Below are positions 11,681-21,723 of a stretch of DNA of 64,000 nucleotides, one piece after another. Source of the stretch: Pseudarthrobacter sp. Fe7 (GTDB taxonomy: Bacteria; Actinomycetota; Actinomycetes; Actinomycetales; Micrococcaceae); contig CP099977.1 of NCBI GenBank assembly GCA_024372495.1, positions 3,534,001-3,598,000 on the forward strand, in the 5' to 3' direction. Numbering within the stretch: position 1 is the stretch's first letter; the number at the start of each line of letters is the position of its first letter. The notes beneath the pieces were generated by a model that worked only from the letters and a program-made list of their open reading frames with translations, had not been told where the DNA came from and did not search any database. The position numbers and the translations under genes are program-made.

Positions 11681-12577
11681 CTACCGGCATAACTCCACTG
11701 CTTTGCCTGTGAGCTCCGGGTCCTGCCAGTCCAGCCAGGCGATGCGTGGGTCGGCGCGGAACCAGGTCAGCTGGCGGCGGGCAAACTGCCGGGTGGCCAC
11801 AATGGTTTGCTCCGCAGCGTCCTGGACCGTTGCGCTTCCGTCGATGACGCGGAGGAACTGCGAATAGCCAAGTGCCCTGGATGCGGTTTTACCCCGGCGG
11901 AGTCCCCGGGCGTCGAGCCTGCGGACCTCGCCCAGCAGTCCAGCGTCCACCATCCGGTGCACCCGCGCAGCGAGGCGCTCCCGCAGCACCTCGCGGTCCA
12001 CGCCCAGGCCTACCTGAATGGCCGGCTGGTGGTACTCGCGGCGGGGCATATAGGAACTGAAGGGCCGGCCGGTGAGTTCCTGGACCTCCAGGGCACGGAT
12101 GATCCGCCGGGCATCGGAGACCCTGTCCGCGGATACCGGATCAACTGCCCGGAGCCTGGCCAGCAGTTGGCCGGTGCCAACCTCGGCGTGCTCGGCCTCA
12201 AGCCGTTCACGCAGCGCTGGGTCAGTCCCCGGGAACTCGAGGACGTCCAGGGCGGCCCGAACGTACAGCCCTGAGCCGCCGGCCAGGATGGCGCGCTTCC
12301 CGCGGGCATGGATGGCATTGATGGTTTCGCGGGCCTGGTGCTGGAAGTCGGAAACACTGGCTTCCTGGGTGACGTCCAGGATGTCCAGGAGGTGGTGCGG
12401 GACTCCCCTGCGCTCGCCCAGCGTGATTTTCGCTGTGCCGATGTCCATGCCGCGGTAGAACTGCATGGCATCAGCGTTAATGACCTCTCCGTCCAGTGCC
12501 AGGGCAAGGCTGACTGCGAGATCGGATTTTCCGGAACCGGTGGGACCGACGACGGCGATGACGGGCGGGGCAGCCAC
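11681..12577 (-). CDS. miaA: tRNA dimethylallyltransferase MiaA
   Basis: Adds dimethylallyl to A37 of tRNAs reading UNN codons; MiaB, encoded just upstream, then adds the methylthio group. 298 aa, intact, with P-loop [42 protein letters not shown] and the C-terminal [17 protein letters not shown]. It starts three bases after the miaB stop, which implies one transcript. Confidence 0.95.
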   Translation of the reverse strand: MAAPPVIAVVGPTGSGKSDLAVSLALALDGEVINADAMQFYRGMDIGTAKITLGERRGVPHHLLDILDVTQEASVSDFQHQARETINAIHARGKRAILAGGSGLYVRAALDVLEFPGTDPALRERLEAEHAEVGTGQLLARLRAVDPVSADRVSDARRIIRALEVQELTGRPFSSYMPRREYHQPAIQVGLGVDREVLRERLAARVHRMVDAGLLGEVRRLDARGLRRGKTASRALGYSQFLRVIDGSATVQDAAEQTIVATRQFARRQLTWFRADPRIAWLDWQDPELTGKAVELCR

Positions 12578-12580
12578 CTG

Positions 12581-14077
12581 TCAGCGGGTGCGCAGCGGCA
12601 GCGAGGGCATGCCCAGCGGGACGCCCGTTTGTCCCCCGCCGGAGCCAGGTGCTGGTGCTCCGCAGGAGTCAGCCTGGGACCTGTCCCAGGCGTCCCCTGC
12701 CCGTGACCGGCGCAAGCTGTAGTCCCCGGGCGTGGGATCAGCCACAAGATGGAACGCCGCTGCTTCGGTGATGGTGACCGTGACAAGGTCCCCGGGCCTG
12801 GGGGCGGGCGCCCCCTCCGGAACCGAGAAATGAACCAGCCGCTGGTCCTGGGACCGGCCGGACAGGCGGTGTGTTTCGCCCGATTTCCGCCCCGGCTGGG
12901 CGGTAACCATGACTTCCAGCCGGCGGCCGAGCCTGCTTCCGGTTTTCCTCCGCAGCGACCCGGTCCTGCAAGGCAGTAAGGCGTTCGAAACGTTCCTGGA
13001 CGACTGCCTTGGGCAGCTGGTCGGGCAGATCGGCGGCAGGGGTGCCGGGCCGCTTCGAATACTGGAAGGTGAAGGCGGTGGCAAAGCGGGACTTTTCCAC
13101 GACGTCCAGCGTGGCCTGGAAGTCCTCCTCGGTCTCCCCGGGAAGCCGACGATAATATCGGTGGAGATGGCCGCATGCGGGATCTTCTCCCGGACTTTGT
13201 CCAGGATGCCCAGGAACTTGGTGGACCGGTAGGACCGCTTCATGGCCTTCAGAATGCGGTCCGAGCCGGACTGCAGCGGCATGTGCGCCTGCGGCATCAC
13301 GTTGGGAGTTTCCGCCATGGCGTCGATGACGTCGTCCGTAAAGGCTGCCGGGTGCGGACTGGTGAAGCGGACGCGTTCCAGCCCCTCAATGTCGCCGCAA
13401 GCGCGCAGGAGCTTTGAGAACGCCTGCCGGTCCCCGAACTCCACACCGTAGGAGTTGACGTTCTGGCCGAGCAGGGTGACTTCAATGGCGCCATCGTCAA
13501 CCAGTGCCTGGATCTCTGCGAGGATGTCCCCCGGCCTGCGGTCCTTTTCCTTGCCGCGCAGCGCCGGAACGATGCAGAAGGTACAGGTGTTGTTGCAGCC
13601 TACGGAGATGGACACCCAGCCGGAGTAGACGGAGTCGCGCTTGGTGGGCAGCGTGGAAGGAAACACGTCCAGGGATTCCAGGATCTCCAGCTGCGCGTCG
13701 TTGTTATGCCGCGCCCGGTCCAGGAGGGCGGGCAGGGCACCGACGTTATGGGTTCCGAAGACTGCGTCCACCCAGGGGGCCTTCTTGAGGATGGTTTCGC
13801 GGTCCTTTTGGGCCAGGCAGCCGCCTACTGCGATCTGCATGCCGGGGTTGGCTGCCTTCACGGGCGCCAGGATGCCCAAGTTGCCGTAGAGCTTGTTGTC
13901 CGCGTTTTCCCGGACGGCGCAGGTGTTGAACACCACGACGTCGGCGTGCTCGCCCTCCGCCGGGACGTAGCCGGCGGCCTCAAGCAGGCCTGACATCCGC
14001 TCGGAGTCGTGGACGTTCATCTGGCAACCGAAGGTCCGGACCTGATAGGTCCGGGGCTGGCTTCCGGGCTGCGGCAT
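12581..14077 (-). CDS. miaB: tRNA-2-methylthio-N6-dimethylallyladenosine synthase MiaB, frame broken twice
   Basis: Radical-SAM methylthiotransferase for ms2i6A37. The UPF0004 domain cysteines are in [22 protein letters not shown] and GGCLAQKD; the radical-SAM triad is in [12 protein letters not shown] (about residue 165-175). A TRAM domain and a long proline/glycine-rich tail follow. Breaks: a G run one short at 13136-13139 (repair gives [11 protein letters not shown]) and an AGCT insertion at 12930-12934 (repair gives NRKQLGRRLEV). The net length change is zero, so the repaired protein is again about 498 aa. It lies 62 bases after recX. Confidence 0.93.
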   Translation of the reverse strand: MPQPGSQPRTYQVRTFGCQMNVHDSERMSGLLEAAGYVPAEGEHADVVVFNTCAVRENADNKLYGNLGILAPVKAANPGMQIAVGGCLAQKDRETILKKAPWVDAVFGTHNVGALPALLDRARHNNDAQLEILESLDVFPSTLPTKRDSVYSGWVSISVGCNNTCTFCIVPALRGKEKDRRPGDILAEIQALVDDGAIEVTLLGQNVNSYGVEFGDRQAFSKLLRACGDIEGLERVRFTSPHPAAFTDDVIDAMAETPNVMPQAHMPLQSGSDRILKAMKRSYRSTKFLGILDKVREKIPHAAISTDIIVGFPGRPRRTSRPRWTSWKSPALPPPSPSSIRSGPAPLPPICPTSCPRQSSRNVSNALLPCRTGSLRRKTGSRLGRRLEVMVTAQPGRKSGETHRLSGRSQDQRLVHFSVPEGAPAPRPGDLVTVTITEAAAFHLVADPTPGDYSLRRSRAGDAWDRSQADSCGAPAPGSGGGQTGVPLGMPSLPLRTR

Positions 14078-14139
14078 GGACCCGGGTTCGACGGAAGGGG
14101 TGGCGCCGGACTGGGGGAAGGAATGGTCAAACTCACCCG

Positions 14140-14775
14140 TTAAGGGTACCGGCTTTGGAACCCGCCACAGTCAGGATCCTGCTGGGAATCGATGACGTCG
14201 TTGACGATCCGGAACGCCTGGGACGGCTGGTAGCCCTTCCGCGCCAGCATGGACGCCAGCCGCCGGACGGCCTTTTCACGTTCTGCCGGGATGGACAGGT
14301 CCGTCCCGGGCCGAAGCTTGCGCTCCACCAGGGTGCGCGCCGCCGCTTCCTCGTCGGCGTCGGTCAGCTGTCGCAGGGCCGCAGCGGCCGTTTCCTGGTC
14401 GATGCCCTTGTCTGCAAGTTCACGCCGGAGGGCGCCCTTGGCAAGCTTGCGGGACTGCGAGCGGCTCCTGACCCACATGTCCGCGAATTCGGCGTCGTCG
14501 ATCAGGCGGACTTCCTGGAACTTGTCCAGTACCGCCTCGGCGACGTGTTCGGGGATGTTCCGTTCCGCCAGCTTCCGGGCGAGCTGCAGCCGGCTCTTGG
14601 GCGATGCCGTCAGTTGCCTGTACACAATGGCCTGGGCAACCGCGAAAGGGTCCGGTTCGGCGTCCGCAGCCCGCGGGTCCTCAGGCACGTGCGGGTCCTC
14701 AGGTTCGGCGATGCCGTCCGGCAGCCCCGGTGAGGGGCTGCCGGAACGGGGCCGCCGCGTACGTGGTCCGGTCAA
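14140..14775 (-). CDS. recX: Regulatory protein RecX
   Basis: RecX modulates RecA filament activity. 211 aa, intact, with a poorly conserved acidic N-terminal extension (about 1-45) followed by the three-helix repeat body ([48 protein letters not shown]). It starts three bases after the recA stop, so it is very probably co-transcribed with recA and shares its SOS control. Confidence 0.92.
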   Translation of the reverse strand: MTGPRTRRPRSGSPSPGLPDGIAEPEDPHVPEDPRAADAEPDPFAVAQAIVYRQLTASPKSRLQLARKLAERNIPEHVAEAVLDKFQEVRLIDDAEFADMWVRSRSQSRKLAKGALRRELADKGIDQETAAAALRQLTDADEEAAARTLVERKLRPGTDLSIPAEREKAVRRLASMLARKGYQPSQAFRIVNDVIDSQQDPDCGGFQSRYP

Positions 14776-14778
14776 GGG

Positions 14779-15834
14779 TTAGAACCCGTCGACAGCTTTC
14801 AGCTTCGGCGTGTCCTTGGACTCGTCCTCGGCAGGCTTGACTCCGACACCGAGCTTCTCCTTGATGAGGCGCTCCAGGCTCGGCGGCCAACTCGGGGTTG
14901 TCGCGGAGGAACCGGCGCGAGTTCTCCATGCCCTGGCCCAGTGGTCGCCATCGTAGGTAAACCAGGAGCCCGACTTCTTGATGATGCCGTGCTCCACGCC
15001 CATGTCGATAATGCCGCCTTCGCGGGAGATGCCCTGGCCGTAGATGATGTCGAATTCTGCCACCTTGAAGGGCGGAGCCATCTTGTTCTTGACGATCTTG
15101 GCCTTGGTCCGGTTGCCGACGGAATCGGCGCCTTCCTTGAGGGTCTGAATCCGCCGCACGTCGATGCGGATCGACGCGTAGAACTTCAGGGCCTTACCAC
15201 CGGTGGTGGTCTCGGGGGAACCGAAGAAGACGCCGATCTTTTCACGCAGCTGGTTGATGAAGATGGCGGTGGTCTTGGTCTGGCTCAGGCGGCCGGTGAT
15301 CTTACGCAGGGCCTGGCTCATGAGCCGTGCCTGGAGGCCTACGTGGCTGTCGCCCATATCGCCTTCAATTTCGGCGCGCGGCACCAGCGCGGCCACGGAG
15401 TCGATGACGACGATGTCCAGCGAGCCGGAGCCGACCAGCATGTCCATGATTTCCAGGGCCTGCTCGCCGGTATCCGGCTGCGAGACGAGGAGGGCATCGG
15501 TGTCCACGCCGAGCTTTGCGGCGTAGTCCGGGTCCAGGGCGTGCTCGGCGTCGATGAAGGCAGCGATCCCGCCGGCGCGCTGGGCACTGGCCACGGCGTG
15601 CAGGGCCACGGTGGTCTTACCCGAGGATTCAGGACCGTAGATCTCGATGACTCGGCCGCGCGGGAGCCCGCCAATGCCGAGGGCGACGTCCAGGGCGATG
15701 GAGCCGGTGGGGATGACTTCGATCGGGGCGCGGACTTCATCGCCCAGGCGCATGACTGAGCCCTTGCCGAACTGCTTGTCAATCTGGGCAAGCGCTGCTT
15801 CCAGCGCTTTTGCACGATCCGGGGCTGCCGCCAT
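14779..15834 (-). CDS. recA: Recombinase RecA, frame broken twice
   Basis: ATP-dependent strand-exchange protein and SOS co-protease. Start [15 protein letters not shown] has GAGGTG upstream; an in-frame ATG at 15891 exists but would add an unusual 19-residue leader. Walker A is [13 protein letters not shown]. No intein is present. The two breaks are both at AGCT: at 14940-14942 AGT stands for AGCT (a deleted base; repair gives [17 protein letters not shown]), and at 14876-14880 AGGCT stands for AGCT (repair gives [13 protein letters not shown]). The two indels cancel, leaving about 351 aa with a scrambled stretch between them if unrepaired. Confidence 0.96.
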   Translation of the reverse strand: MAAAPDRAKALEAALAQIDKQFGKGSVMRLGDEVRAPIEVIPTGSIALDVALGIGGLPRGRVIEIYGPESSGKTTVALHAVASAQRAGGIAAFIDAEHALDPDYAAKLGVDTDALLVSQPDTGEQALEIMDMLVGSGSLDIVVIDSVAALVPRAEIEGDMGDSHVGLQARLMSQALRKITGRLSQTKTTAIFINQLREKIGVFFGSPETTTGGKALKFYASIRIDVRRIQTLKEGADSVGNRTKAKIVKNKMAPPFKVAEFDIIYGQGISREGGIIDMGVEHGIIKKSGSWFTYDGDHWARAWRTRAGSSATTPSWPPSLERLIKEKLGVGVKPAEDESKDTPKLKAVDGF

Positions 15835-15975
15835 GGTTGACACCTCTAATGCTTTCTCGATGGTGGCCTTCGCGGCCGTTGTATTGGTCATCTCTGACGC
15901 TAGGGGGACCCACTGACATTCCGGTTGGAGGACAACGGCTATGTGGATAAACCCGATAGAAAAAGCATAGCGTTA

Positions 15976-15993
15976 TCCGAACAGGTATTCGAA
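15976..15993. promoter_or_regulatory. LexA box upstream of recA
   Basis: TCCGAACAGGTATTCGAA fits CGAAC-N4-GTTCG with one mismatch (A for G). It is about 140 bases upstream of the recA start codon, in the 232-base gap between the DUF3046 gene and recA, the expected place for SOS control of recA-recX. Confidence 0.75.
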
Positions 15994-16066
15994 GAGTGGG
16001 GTGCGTACGGCGTGTCAGGCCGCAGGATCCCGGCCTCCGGGAGTGCGCCGACGCCTGGCTCCGCCG

Positions 16067-16291
16067 CTAATCGCGGCGGGGGGCGATATCGCGTCCCAGC
16101 CGGCGTTCCGCCGGAACGTCCTGGACGTCGCAGACGGCAAGCCAGACCCTGCGCGGTTCCACACCCGCGGACAGGGCCTGGTCCGCGGTGCGCCCACCGA
16201 CGCCGGAAAGGACCAGGGTACTGCTCAGCACACGGGAGTACCCCGCGCCGAACTCGTCATCCATAAGACGCCAGTACTCGCTGATTCGCAT
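16067..16291 (-). CDS. DUF3046 family protein
   Basis: A 74-aa protein beginning MRISEYWRLMDDEFGAGYSR, a very characteristic DUF3046 start, with VGGRTADQALSAGVEPRRVW following. This small family lies next to recA-recX in many actinobacteria (for example Rv2738c in Mycobacterium). Function unknown. Intact. It is divergent from the MarR-type regulator. Confidence 0.85.
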   Translation of the reverse strand: MRISEYWRLMDDEFGAGYSRVLSSTLVLSGVGGRTADQALSAGVEPRRVWLAVCDVQDVPAERRLGRDIAPRRD

Positions 16292-16319
16292 CGGTAAATC
16301 CTCTCATGATTGGGGACCC

Positions 16320-16325
16320 TAGAAT
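16320..16325 (+). promoter_or_regulatory. Candidate -10 box of the MarR gene, leaderless transcript
   Basis: TAGAAT ends seven bases before the ATG at 16333, so transcription would begin at or next to the start codon. No ribosome site fits upstream. Leaderless mRNAs are common in actinobacteria. No good -35 is visible. Confidence 0.45.
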
Positions 16326-16332
16326 TGTTGCC

Positions 16333-16863
16333 ATGAGCAACTCCCCGGATCTCCCGCCGCTGCAGGACACAGGCAGCGATGCCGCAGACACCGCGCTGCA
16401 GAATGTCGAACACCAGATCAGCCTTTTCTGGCGGCGGGCCAGGGCCATCTCCAACCAACTCTCACGCGAGGTCCATCCGGACATGGAGCCTGCCGCCTAC
16501 GGGCTGCTGACGGTCATCCGGAGGGAAGGGCCCATCCGGCTCACGGAGCTTGCCATGAACATCGGGGTGGGCAAGCCGTCCGTCAGCCGGCAGATTGCCT
16601 TCCTGGAAAGCGTGGGGCTGGTGTCCAAGGAAGCGGACCCGCTGGACCGTCGGGCGCAGTCCATCCGGCTGACGCCAAAGGGCGAGGAGAAGATGCACCA
16701 GGTTCAGGACGCCCGCCGCCAGGTCTTCCAGGAGCGGCTGCGCGAGTGGCCGGTGGCGGACCTGCAGGAGCTGGCCCGCTACATGGCCAAGCTGAATTCC
16801 ACCTATGAGCGCGACGGGTTCCCGAGGGAAGCCGCGGACGCATCCGGCGCGCAGGAGGACTAG
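16333..16863 (+). CDS. MarR family transcriptional regulator
   Basis: A 176-aa winged-HTH protein. The dimerisation helix VEHQISLFWRRARAISNQ precedes the DNA-binding HTH (ELAMNIGVGKPSVSRQIAFLES) and the wing (KEADPLDRRAQSIRLTPKGEE). Start at MSNSPDLPP is preferred because a -10-like TAGAAT lies just upstream; an ATG at 16306 would put the promoter inside the gene. Ligand and targets are unknown. It is divergent from the DUF3046 gene and ends in a strong hairpin. Confidence 0.85.
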   Translation: MSNSPDLPPLQDTGSDAADTALQNVEHQISLFWRRARAISNQLSREVHPDMEPAAYGLLTVIRREGPIRLTELAMNIGVGKPSVSRQIAFLESVGLVSKEADPLDRRAQSIRLTPKGEEKMHQVQDARRQVFQERLREWPVADLQELARYMAKLNSTYERDGFPREAADASGAQED

Positions 16864-16871
16864 GAAACGAG

Positions 16872-16900
16872 AGGAAGCCCCGGCAAGGCCGGGGCTTCCT
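16872..16900 (+). terminator. Intrinsic terminator after the MarR gene
   Basis: Perfect 12-base stem AGGAAGCCCCGG / CCGGGGCTTCCT with a five-base loop, nine bases after the MarR stop. It lies between convergent genes and may also stop clgR transcription from the other strand. Confidence 0.8.
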
Positions 16901-16933
16901 GCTTTCCAACGCCCACCCTCGGGTGGAGCGCCT

Positions 16934-17386
16934 TTACCGGGCGCCGGAGAGAAGGCCGGTGGAGAGTTCGTCGTTCAGTTCAGTATTGAGGTCGCGTTCC
17001 AGGTCACGGCCGTAACGCTGGGAGAATTCCTGCGGAACGGTGTCCGGAACTGCGACGCCTTCGGCTACTGCCACGCGGTCACTGACCTCACGGAGCATGC
17101 TTGACAGCGGAACATCCAGTGCCGAGCAGATCGAGGACAGAAGCTCCGACGATGCTTCCTTCTGGCCGCGCTCAACTTCGCTGAGGTATCCCAGGGAGAC
17201 ACGGGCGCTGTGCGAAACTTCACGGAGCGTGCGCCCCTGACGCTGGCGGACATCGCGCAGGACATCACCAATTTCGTGACGAAGTACTACCATCTTGCGC
17301 TCCTTCTGTTCGCTCTTAGCCTGTTCGGCGAGGCCCACATCCTTCCAGCGGACAACGCCGTTCACGGATACGGGCTGCTTTACCAT
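16934..17386 (-). CDS. clgR: ClgR-like XRE-family transcriptional regulator
   Basis: 150 aa if started at [10 protein letters not shown]; a start at the internal ATG of [12 protein letters not shown] (17293) is possible. The XRE helix-turn-helix occupies about residues 45-95 ([35 protein letters not shown]). The sequence and the neighbourhood recA-recX / cinA-pgsA-ftsK match ClgR (Rv2745c), the activator of Clp protease genes, itself a Clp substrate. The family name is inferred from this synteny. An array of GGTAA/TTACC half sites lies upstream at 17517-17536. Confidence 0.8.
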   Translation of the reverse strand: MVKQPVSVNGVVRWKDVGLAEQAKSEQKERKMVVLRHEIGDVLRDVRQRQGRTLREVSHSARVSLGYLSEVERGQKEASSELLSSICSALDVPLSSMLREVSDRVAVAEGVAVPDTVPQEFSQRYGRDLERDLNTELNDELSTGLLSGAR

Positions 17387-17516
17387 CTGTATCGCCTTGC
17401 TCCCTCATTGGTCAGGTCCGCCGCCGGCGAACCCGTCTTGGTCATTTCATCCTAGGCGCCTCCACTATCCGGAAGCGACACAATGTAATAACTAATCGGT
17501 ACCGGCTTTTGTTCCC

Positions 17517-17536
17517 GGTAACTTTACCCGCGGTAA
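17517..17536. promoter_or_regulatory. Alternating GGTAA/TTACC half-site array upstream of clgR
   Basis: Three half sites in a row, GGTAA-CT-TTACC-CGC-GGTAA, form two overlapping palindromes. They lie in the 168-base gap between the end of cinA and the clgR start, about 130-150 bases upstream of clgR. A dyad-binding regulator, possibly ClgR itself, could bind here; the regulator is not known from the sequence. Confidence 0.45.
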
Positions 17537-17554
17537 CTTCGCAGGCTGGGAATG

Positions 17555-18034
17555 TCAGGCGGACAAGGCTTCAAGGAGCCTTTCCAGGGCGGCGCCGCAG
17601 GCAGCGGCGCGGATGTCCGGCCTGTTGCCGGTGAAGGAATACTCGAACCCGGCGGTCCCGGCAGCAGTGGCAATCCCGATGTAGACCCGCCCCACGGGCT
17701 TGCCGTCATGGGCTTCAGGACCGGCAACGCCGGTGGTGGAAAGTCCGACGTCGGCACCCAGGACAGTGCGCGCCCCGGCCGCCATGGCGCGGGCGACGTC
17801 GGGATCGACGGAGCCGGCACGGGCCAGCAGCTCAGTGGGGACGTGAAGTACCGCGTCCTTCACGGAGTTCTGGTAGGCCACCACCCCGCCCTGCAGCATG
17901 CCGGAGGCGCCGGGCGTGTCGGCCAGGACGGCGGAGACCATGCCTGCCGTCAATGACTCAGCGGTGGCCACGGTCTGTCCCGAGTCAAGGGCTTGCCTGA
18001 CGGCCTGTGCGGCCAGATGGTGGAGGTTGCTCAT
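17555..18034 (-). CDS. CinA C-terminal domain protein, nicotinamide-nucleotide amidohydrolase (PncC)
   Basis: 159 aa, the stand-alone amidohydrolase domain without the N-terminal CinA part. Signature stretches are TVATAESLTAGMVSAVLADTPG and GVVAYQNSVKDAVLHVP, then VGLSTTGVAGPEAHDGKPVG. It deamidates NMN to NaMN in pyridine-nucleotide recycling. Intact. Its start overlaps the pgsA stop by four bases. Confidence 0.9.
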   Translation of the reverse strand: MSNLHHLAAQAVRQALDSGQTVATAESLTAGMVSAVLADTPGASGMLQGGVVAYQNSVKDAVLHVPTELLARAGSVDPDVARAMAAGARTVLGADVGLSTTGVAGPEAHDGKPVGRVYIGIATAAGTAGFEYSFTGNRPDIRAAACGAALERLLEALSA

Positions 18035-18675
18035 CCCTTTTCCTGTCCTTCCGCGGTTCCCGCCTGGCGCTTTCCCCTGGCACGCAGGCGCAGGGCTTCA
18101 ACCACATATTCGCCGCCGGTCCACAGCGTGATCACCACGGCGGCCATCATGACGGCGAACGCCACCCAGGACATCCACGGCGCGAACGCCCCGAACGGCA
18201 GCAGGTACAGGAAGATCGCCCCGGTCTGCACAACTGTCTTGAGCTTGCCGCCGCGGGAGGCGGGGATGACGCCGTAGCGGATCACGAAGAAACGCAGGGC
18301 GGTGATGCCCCATTCCCGCACCAGGATGACCACGGTTGCCCACCAGGGCAGTTCACCCAGCAGGGACAGCATCACCAGCGCGGAGCCAATGAGGAGCTTG
18401 TCGGCGATGGGGTCGGCGATCTTGCCGAAGTCGGTGACGAGGTTCCGGCTCCTGGCGATGTCGCCGTCGAGCTTGTCCGTGTAGATGGCGACGGCGAACG
18501 CTGCCACCGCCGCCCAGCGCCACGGCCCGGAGAGGCTGTGCAGCCCGGGCGCGTCCGCAACAAGGAACCAGACGAAGAACGGGACCAGCGCGATGCGGAT
18601 CATGGTCAGGACATTGGGAAGGTTCCAGACCCCGGCACGGCCCTGGCCGGCGGCGGTTGCATCAGTGCTAGTCAC
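18031..18675 (-). CDS. pgsA: CDP-diacylglycerol-glycerol-3-phosphate 3-phosphatidyltransferase
   Basis: Membrane CDP-alcohol phosphatidyltransferase making phosphatidylglycerol phosphate. The 214 aa have several transmembrane helices, and the CDP-OH motif DG-x2-AR-x8-G-x3-D-x3-D is visible in LDGDIARSRNLVTDFGKIAD followed by PIADK (about residues 70-95). Intact. Positioned between ftsK and cinA as in other actinobacteria. Confidence 0.92.
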   Translation of the reverse strand: MTSTDATAAGQGRAGVWNLPNVLTMIRIALVPFFVWFLVADAPGLHSLSGPWRWAAVAAFAVAIYTDKLDGDIARSRNLVTDFGKIADPIADKLLIGSALVMLSLLGELPWWATVVILVREWGITALRFFVIRYGVIPASRGGKLKTVVQTGAIFLYLLPFGAFAPWMSWVAFAVMMAAVVITLWTGGEYVVEALRLRARGKRQAGTAEGQEKG

Positions 18676-18692
18676 GTTTCTAGGCTACCGGG

Positions 18693-21585
18693 CTAGCGTC
18701 CGGTGAGTGACCAGGCGTCTTCGGATCCGTCGTCGTCCTCGCCGTAGCCGCCCGGAGAAGTATCGGAGCCGTCGTAGTACTCGGCGTTCTGCTTCCTCTT
18801 ATCCAGGTCTGCGGCCACCAGGTCTTCGGCGTAGCCGCCCTGGGGGATGTTGGCGTTCGCGTTGTCGCTGAGCGCGGCCGTCTGTGAATCGGGGGTTGCC
18901 GGCGCCTCCTGCCCCTTCATGGCGGCCAGGACGGCGGCGAGGTCATCGGGTTTGACAAGCACGTCGCGGGCCTTGGAGCCTTCGGAGGGTCCCACCACTC
19001 CCCTGGACTCGAGCAGGTCCATGAGGCGGCCCGCCTTTGCGAATCCGACGCGGAGCTTGCGCTGCAGCATGGAAGTTGACCCGAACTGGGTTGTCACCAC
19101 CAGTTCCGTGGCCTGAAGCAGCACCTCGAGGTCGTCCCCGATGTCGTCGTCGATCTGCTTCTTTTCCGCCTCCGGGGCGACGTCGTCCCGGTAGACGGCC
19201 TGGAGCTGTCCCTTGACGTGCTCCACCACCTTGTGGATCTCCGACTCGGTGACCCAGGCGCCCTGGACGCGCATCGCTTTGGAAGCGCCCATGGGCAGGA
19301 ACAGGGCGTCGCCCTGGCCGATCAGTTTTTCGGCGCCCGGCTGGTCCAACACCACGCGGGAGTCGGTGACGGAGGACGTGGCGAAGGCCATGCGGGAAGG
19401 CACGTTGGCCTTGATGAGGCCGGTGACCACGTCCACTGAAGGCCGCTGCGTAGCCAGGACCAGGTGGATGCCGGCGGCACGGGCCAGGCTGGGTGATGCG
19501 GACGATTGAGTCCTCGACGTCGCGCGGGGCCACCATCATGAGGTCCGCGAGCTCGTCCACGATCACCAGCAGGTACGGGTAGGGACGGATGACGCGCTTG
19601 GAGTCTACCGGCGGGTGGACCTTCCCGGCACGGACGGCCTTGTTGAAGTCGTCGATGTGCTTGAACCCGTAGTTGGCGAGGTCGTCGTAGCGGGCGTCCA
19701 TTTCACGCACCACCCACTGCAGGGCTTCGGCGGCCTTCTTGGGGTTGGTGATGATGGGTGTGATGAGGTGCGGGACGCCCTCATAGGCGGTCAGTTCCAC
19801 ACGCTTGGGGTCCACCATGACCATGCGCACTTCATCGGGTGTGGCGCGCATCAGGATGGACGTGATCATCGAGTTCACGAAGGACGACTTACCGGCACCG
19901 GTGGCACCGGCCACCAGGAGGTGCGGCATCTTGGCGAGGTTGGCCACCACGTAGCCGCCTTCCACGTCCTTGCCAACACCCATCACCATGGGGTGGTCCG
20001 TCCGGCGGGCATTCTGGCTGCGGAGGACGTCCCCGAGGGAGACGGTTTCGCGGTCGGTGTTGGGGATCTCGATGCCGATGGCCGACTTGCCGGGGATGGG
20101 GCTGAGGATCCGGACGTCGCTGGATGCCACGGCGTAGGAGATGTTCTTGGACAGCGCCGTGACGCGTTCCACCTTGGTGCCGGGCGAAAGCTCGATCTCG
20201 TACCGGGTAACAGTGGGGCCGCGGCTGAAGCCGGTCACGGTGGCGTCGACGTTGAACTGCGTGAGGGTGTCGGTCAGGGCAGCGACGACGGCGTCGTTGG
20301 CCTCGGTGCGCTCCTTCGGGATGGATCCGGGGGTCAGGAAGTCCGACGCCGGCAGGGTGTACGTGACGTCGCCCGCGAGTGAGAGCTGCTCGGTCCGCTG
20401 CGGGATGGGCACGGGTGGCGGAGCGGGCGCCACAGGGTTTGAGGGGACGGTGGGCGCGGCAGCCGGCTTTCCGGGGGCAGCAGCGCCGGGGATGACCAGC
20501 GGGATGGCCTCGGTGGCGTTCTCCGGCGGGGACGCCTGCGAACCGGCGCCCAAGCCCTGCGCTGCCTTGATTTTTTCGACGGCGATTTCGGCCTGCGTGG
20601 GCCGCCGCACGCCGGGCGCCGGCCGCGCAGCCTCCTGCTCGTCGTCGTCGATGACGGCGTGTTCGAACGCTTCGTCGCCTACGTAGCCCTCCAGGCCTGC
20701 CTCGGACTCCTGGTCCTTCCCGAAGAGTTTGCGCTTCTTCTTCCGTGGTGCGGCCGGGGCGGCCCGTTCGAGGTAGCTGCGGTCGTGGACGTCGCCGGGG
20801 CGTTCCTGGTCCATCAGGTCGATGCCCATGAGGTGCTCGTAGGCTCCGCGAAGGCGGCGGGGGATGGCCGTGAACGGGGTGGCGGTGATGATCAGCAGGG
20901 AGACGAACGCGAGCAGGCCGTAGAGCGCCACGGGCACGGCGGGGTGGATGGCCGCCAGCGGCGTGGCGGCCAGGAAACCGAGCATGCCGCCGGCTTTGCG
21001 GAGGCCCTCGAAGCCGTCGGCAACCGTGGGCTGGCCGCCAAGGATGTGCGCCATGCCGCAGCCGGCGAACGTCATGATCAGGAAGCCGATACCTACCCTG
21101 TTATTGCCCCGGCCGTCGGAGGGCTGCCGGAACAGCCGGAAGGCGCAGACGAACAACATGAGCGGCAGCAACAGGGAGATCCAGCCGAAGGTGCCGTTGA
21201 CCACGGCGTAGACGGCATCCGGGAACCATCCCGTCAGGCCCCACCAGGCGAACGTGGCAATGAAGACGCCCAGCGCCAGGTTGAACAGGGCGGCGCCGTC
21301 GCGGCGGTCCTCGGAGGGAAGGTCGCTGACGTCGTGGCCGATGCGGCGCACTCCCCGCCCACCAGGTGGCCCACCCCCAGCCACGCTCCGCCTACCACGC
21401 GCAGCAGCCACGGCTGGTGGTGTTCGACGGCGGGAAGCTGGCGGGTGCGCGCGGTGCTGGATGAGCCGGCGCGCCCTGCCTTGCTGGCTGTGGAGCCGGT
21501 TCCGCGGCCTGTGGAGCCTCGCGGATTTGCTGCCGGAGCCGCCCCTGCCGGTACCTTTGGGCGCGGAAGTAGTACGTGTGGCCAT
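18693..21585 (-). CDS. ftsK: DNA translocase FtsK/SpoIIIE, frame broken three times
   Basis: Septal DNA pump, repaired length about 963 aa. A Gly/Ser/Thr-rich N-terminus is followed by four or five transmembrane helices (about 110-290), a charged/proline-rich linker, and the motor with Walker [18 protein letters not shown] and Walker B region [15 protein letters not shown]-terminal gamma winged helix ends the protein ([19 protein letters not shown]). Breaks: AGCCT at 21515-21519, a G run one short at 21353-21356, and AGGCT at 19486-19490, whose repair gives [25 protein letters not shown] at 21594 is an alternative start. Essential or near-essential in most bacteria. Confidence 0.93.
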
Positions 21586-21723
21586 AGTAGCCACGGTACC
21601 GGAAGCATGCTGTGATTCCGGGGATATCGGGGCCGGGGCCGCCCCGGAACCTGCCGTTAAATGCCTCCGGCCCGTACTCCTGCGTGATGCGGAAGTGCGG
21701 GCCGGACGCGGTGTCCGGGAGGG

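Noticed and set aside
14779..15834. Core genes recA, infB and proS as true pseudogenes
   Set aside because: proS and infB are essential, and the rest of each gene is under evident purifying selection on both sides of each break.
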